64,000 nt of DNA from Janthinobacterium sp. TB1-E2. Its GTDB lineage: Bacteria > Pseudomonadota > Gammaproteobacteria > Burkholderiales > Burkholderiaceae_D. Under the pieces are notes generated by a model. The model saw only the letters and a list, made by a program, of their open reading frames with translations. It was not told the origin of the DNA and searched no databases. The position numbers and the translations under genes are program-made. The stretch's first letter is position 1. Every line of letters starts with the position of its first letter. The stretch is taken from NCBI RefSeq assembly GCF_036885605.1, contig NZ_CP142523.1:2604001-2668000 (forward strand). Direction: 5' to 3'. This document shows, piece after piece, positions 62,191 through 64,000 of the stretch.

Positions 62191-63426
62191 ATGCTGATCG
62201 ATCATTACAACAAGGTGCGCCAGCACTCGCTGCTGCTGGCCGAACCGCTGTCCGACGAGGATTGCGGTGCCCAGTCGATGCCGGACGCCAGTCCCGTGAA
62301 ATGGCATCTCGCGCATACGACCTGGTTTTTCGAAACGTTTATTCTGGAAAGCATGGAAGCGGCGTTCGCGCCCTTTCACCCGGCCTTCCGCGTGCTGTTC
62401 AACTCGTATTACAACGGCGTGGGCGAGAAGCACCCGCGCGCCCAGCGGGGCTTGCTGACGCGCCCCGGCATGGCCCAGGTGCGCGCTTACCGCGCCAATG
62501 TCGATGCGCGCATCGCGTGCCTGCTGGCGGGCGAACTGGCGCGCGGCGAGCGCGAACGGCTGACCATGCTGCTGGCGCTGGGCCTCGAGCATGAGCAGCA
62601 GCACCAGGAGTTGCTGTTGACGGACGTCAAGCACCTGCTCGCGCAGAGCGCCCTGTTTCCCGCTTACCTTGACACTGCGCCTGCGCTAGCGCAAGAACAC
62701 GCGCAGCCCACGGCCTGGCTCGCGTTCGATGGCGGCCTGGCGCAGATCGGTCATGCGGGCGATGGCTTCTGTTTCGACAATGAATTGCCGCGCCACCCGC
62801 AATACGTGGCGCCGTTCGAACTGGCCAGCGCGCTGGTGACGAATGGCGAATATCTCGCCTTCATCGAGGCGGGCGGCTACCGCACGGCGCATTTGTGGCT
62901 GGCCGAAGGCTGGGACTGGGTACGCAGCCAGCAGCTCGAGTGTCCGCTGTACTGGCAGCGCGATGATGCCGGACACTGGCAGGAATTCACCTTGTTCGGC
63001 TTGCGTCCGCTCGACCTGCAGGCGCCGGCCACGCATCTGTCCCTGTTCGAGGCGGATGCCTATGCGCACTGGGCTGGCGCGCGCCTGCCGACGGAAGCGG
63101 AGTGGGAACTGGCGGCGCAAGGCGTCGCCGTGGAAGTTGGCCAGCTGCATCCGGCGGCCGCCGGCGCACCGGGAACGGGCTTGCGGCAGATGTTCGGCCA
63201 CTGCTGGCAGTGGACCAGCAGCAGCTACGCGCCGTATCCGGGCTACCGCACGGCGCCCGGGGCGCTCGGTGAATACAACGGCAAGTTCATGCTGAACCAG
63301 TATGTGTTGCGCGGCTCGTCCTGCGCCACGCCGGCCGGCCATGCGCGTGCCAGCTACCGCAATTTCTTCCCGGCCGGCGCGCGCTGGCAATTTTCCGGCA
63401 TCCGCCTGGCACGCCAGGTGGAGTAA
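62191..63426 (+). CDS. egtB: Ergothioneine sulfoxide synthase EgtB
   Basis: The 411-residue protein has an N-terminal DinB-type iron domain and a C-terminal formylglycine-enzyme-like (FGE-sulfatase) domain. Candidate iron ligands are in VKWHLAHTTWFFE (H39/H42) and LGLEHEQQHQE (H134, H138). The C-terminal domain ends with LRGSSCATPAGHARASYRNFFP and SGIRLAR. It joins hercynine to a thiol donor with O2. No egtC or egtA is here, so the donor may be cysteine or gamma-glutamylcysteine and later steps lie elsewhere. Confidence 0.92.
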   Translation: MLIDHYNKVRQHSLLLAEPLSDEDCGAQSMPDASPVKWHLAHTTWFFETFILESMEAAFAPFHPAFRVLFNSYYNGVGEKHPRAQRGLLTRPGMAQVRAYRANVDARIACLLAGELARGERERLTMLLALGLEHEQQHQELLLTDVKHLLAQSALFPAYLDTAPALAQEHAQPTAWLAFDGGLAQIGHAGDGFCFDNELPRHPQYVAPFELASALVTNGEYLAFIEAGGYRTAHLWLAEGWDWVRSQQLECPLYWQRDDAGHWQEFTLFGLRPLDLQAPATHLSLFEADAYAHWAGARLPTEAEWELAAQGVAVEVGQLHPAAAGAPGTGLRQMFGHCWQWTSSSYAPYPGYRTAPGALGEYNGKFMLNQYVLRGSSCATPAGHARASYRNFFPAGARWQFSGIRLARQVE

Positions 63427-63431
63427 TCGGC

Positions 63432-64000
63432 TTAGTGCAAGCGCGGGACGGCAGGTGAGGGCACTTTGGCACCGGCGTTCTGTTCCAGCTTGAACTGGCT
63501 GACGAGGGTTTCCAGTTCGCCCGCCTGTTCATGCATGGCCGCCGCAGCCGCGGCCGCTTCCTCGACGAGGGCCGCGTTTTGCTGCGTCGTCTGGTCCATC
63601 TGCATGATGGCGGCATTGATCTGCTCGATGCCTTCGCTTTGCTCGTGGTTGGCGACGCTGATTTCACCGACGATGGCGCTGACCCGGCCCACGCTGGCCA
63701 CCACTTCATCCATCGTGGCGCCCGCCTGGCTGACCAGCTGCGCGCCCTGGCCGACCCGGTCGACGGAGTCGGCGATCAGTTCCTTGATTTCCTTGGCCGC
63801 CGCGGCCGAGCGTTGTGCCAGGTTGCGCACTTCGGAGGCCACCACGGCAAAGCCGCGTCCCTGTTCGCCGGCACGCGCTGCCTCGACTGCCGCATTCAGG
63901 GCGAGGATATTCGTCTGGAAAGCGATGCCGTCGATGACGGCGATGATGTCGACGATCTTGCGCGACGATGCATTGATGGCGTCCATGGTGCCGACCACTT
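63432..64000 (-). CDS. Methyl-accepting chemotaxis protein, C-terminal signalling part (5' truncated)
   Basis: About 189 residues of the receptor's cytosolic coiled coil are visible, running off the window edge. The hairpin tip [33 protein letters not shown] is the CheA/CheW-binding signature, followed by SIVNQEQ-type [20 protein letters not shown] and [14 protein letters not shown]. It couples an upstream sensor (outside the window) to flagellar control. It is convergent with egtB. Confidence 0.93.
   Translation of the reverse strand, partial: VVGTMDAINASSRKIVDIIAVIDGIAFQTNILALNAAVEAARAGEQGRGFAVVASEVRNLAQRSAAAAKEIKELIADSVDRVGQGAQLVSQAGATMDEVVASVGRVSAIVGEISVANHEQSEGIEQINAAIMQMDQTTQQNAALVEEAAAAAAAMHEQAGELETLVSQFKLEQNAGAKVPSPAVPRLH

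Overview
The window is about 64 kb of GC-rich chromosome from a Gram-negative betaproteobacterium. Protein families, codon use and a GGGGTCAGACCC repeat near 38.7 kb suggest Oxalobacteraceae (Janthinobacterium, Massilia or Duganella type). That placement is inferred from general knowledge, not from a search. I see no insertion sequence, integrase, tRNA, rRNA or CRISPR array. It reads as ordinary chromosome with a mosaic of accessory operons.

Region by region. 0-6 kb: end of a MocR-type aminotransferase, a BenE transporter, a CPBP protease, a gamma-carbonic anhydrase, a short TetR protein and a desaturase. 5.7-8.7 kb: a yfiR-yfiN-yfiB operon for periplasmic control of c-di-GMP synthesis, followed by gluconokinase. 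8.7-14.7 kb: a Na+/H+ antiporter, then a cytochrome c / 2Fe-2S / molybdopterin hydroxylase operon. 14.8-23.3 kb: single metabolic and housekeeping genes, including a serine-less hydrolase, S-formylglutathione hydrolase, a sirtuin, signal peptidase I and an HDOD protein.

23.3-31.5 kb: an eight-gene minus-strand unit (iclR, acyl-CoA dehydrogenase, CoA ligase, livK-H-M-G-F) that should import and CoA-activate an organic acid. 31.7-35.4 kb: two alpha/beta hydrolases and a TIM-barrel isomerase, divergent from a TetR gene, with a 30-bp palindrome next to the isomerase start. 35.4-49.2 kb: an orphan flagellar rod protein, an NYN/OST-HTH RNA-binding protein, two further GGDEF proteins (one GGDEF-EAL, one degenerate GGAEF), a ChaA exchanger and exopolyphosphatase. 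49.2-54 kb: a histone-like Lys/Ala/Pro protein, fdhD facing an FdhF/YdeP oxidoreductase, and an OlsB-like acyltransferase.

54-60 kb holds the most unusual gene: an 1820-residue protein with a serine hydrolase domain, a second LCAT-like domain that has lost its serine, an unassigned middle and a CHAT caspase-like protease with both catalytic residues. A small helix-turn-helix gene lies upstream. 60-64 kb: an ABC ATPase without a permease, the ergothioneine pair egtD-egtB and the end of a chemotaxis receptor.

Two regulatory links stand out. Triple 11-bp PhoB-box-like repeats precede both ppx and the olsB-like gene with the same spacing to a weak -10, so polyphosphate turnover and ornithine-lipid synthesis may share phosphate-starvation control. 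Three GGDEF proteins in one window point to c-di-GMP as a recurring theme. Domain calls come from reading the sequence; no database search was run.
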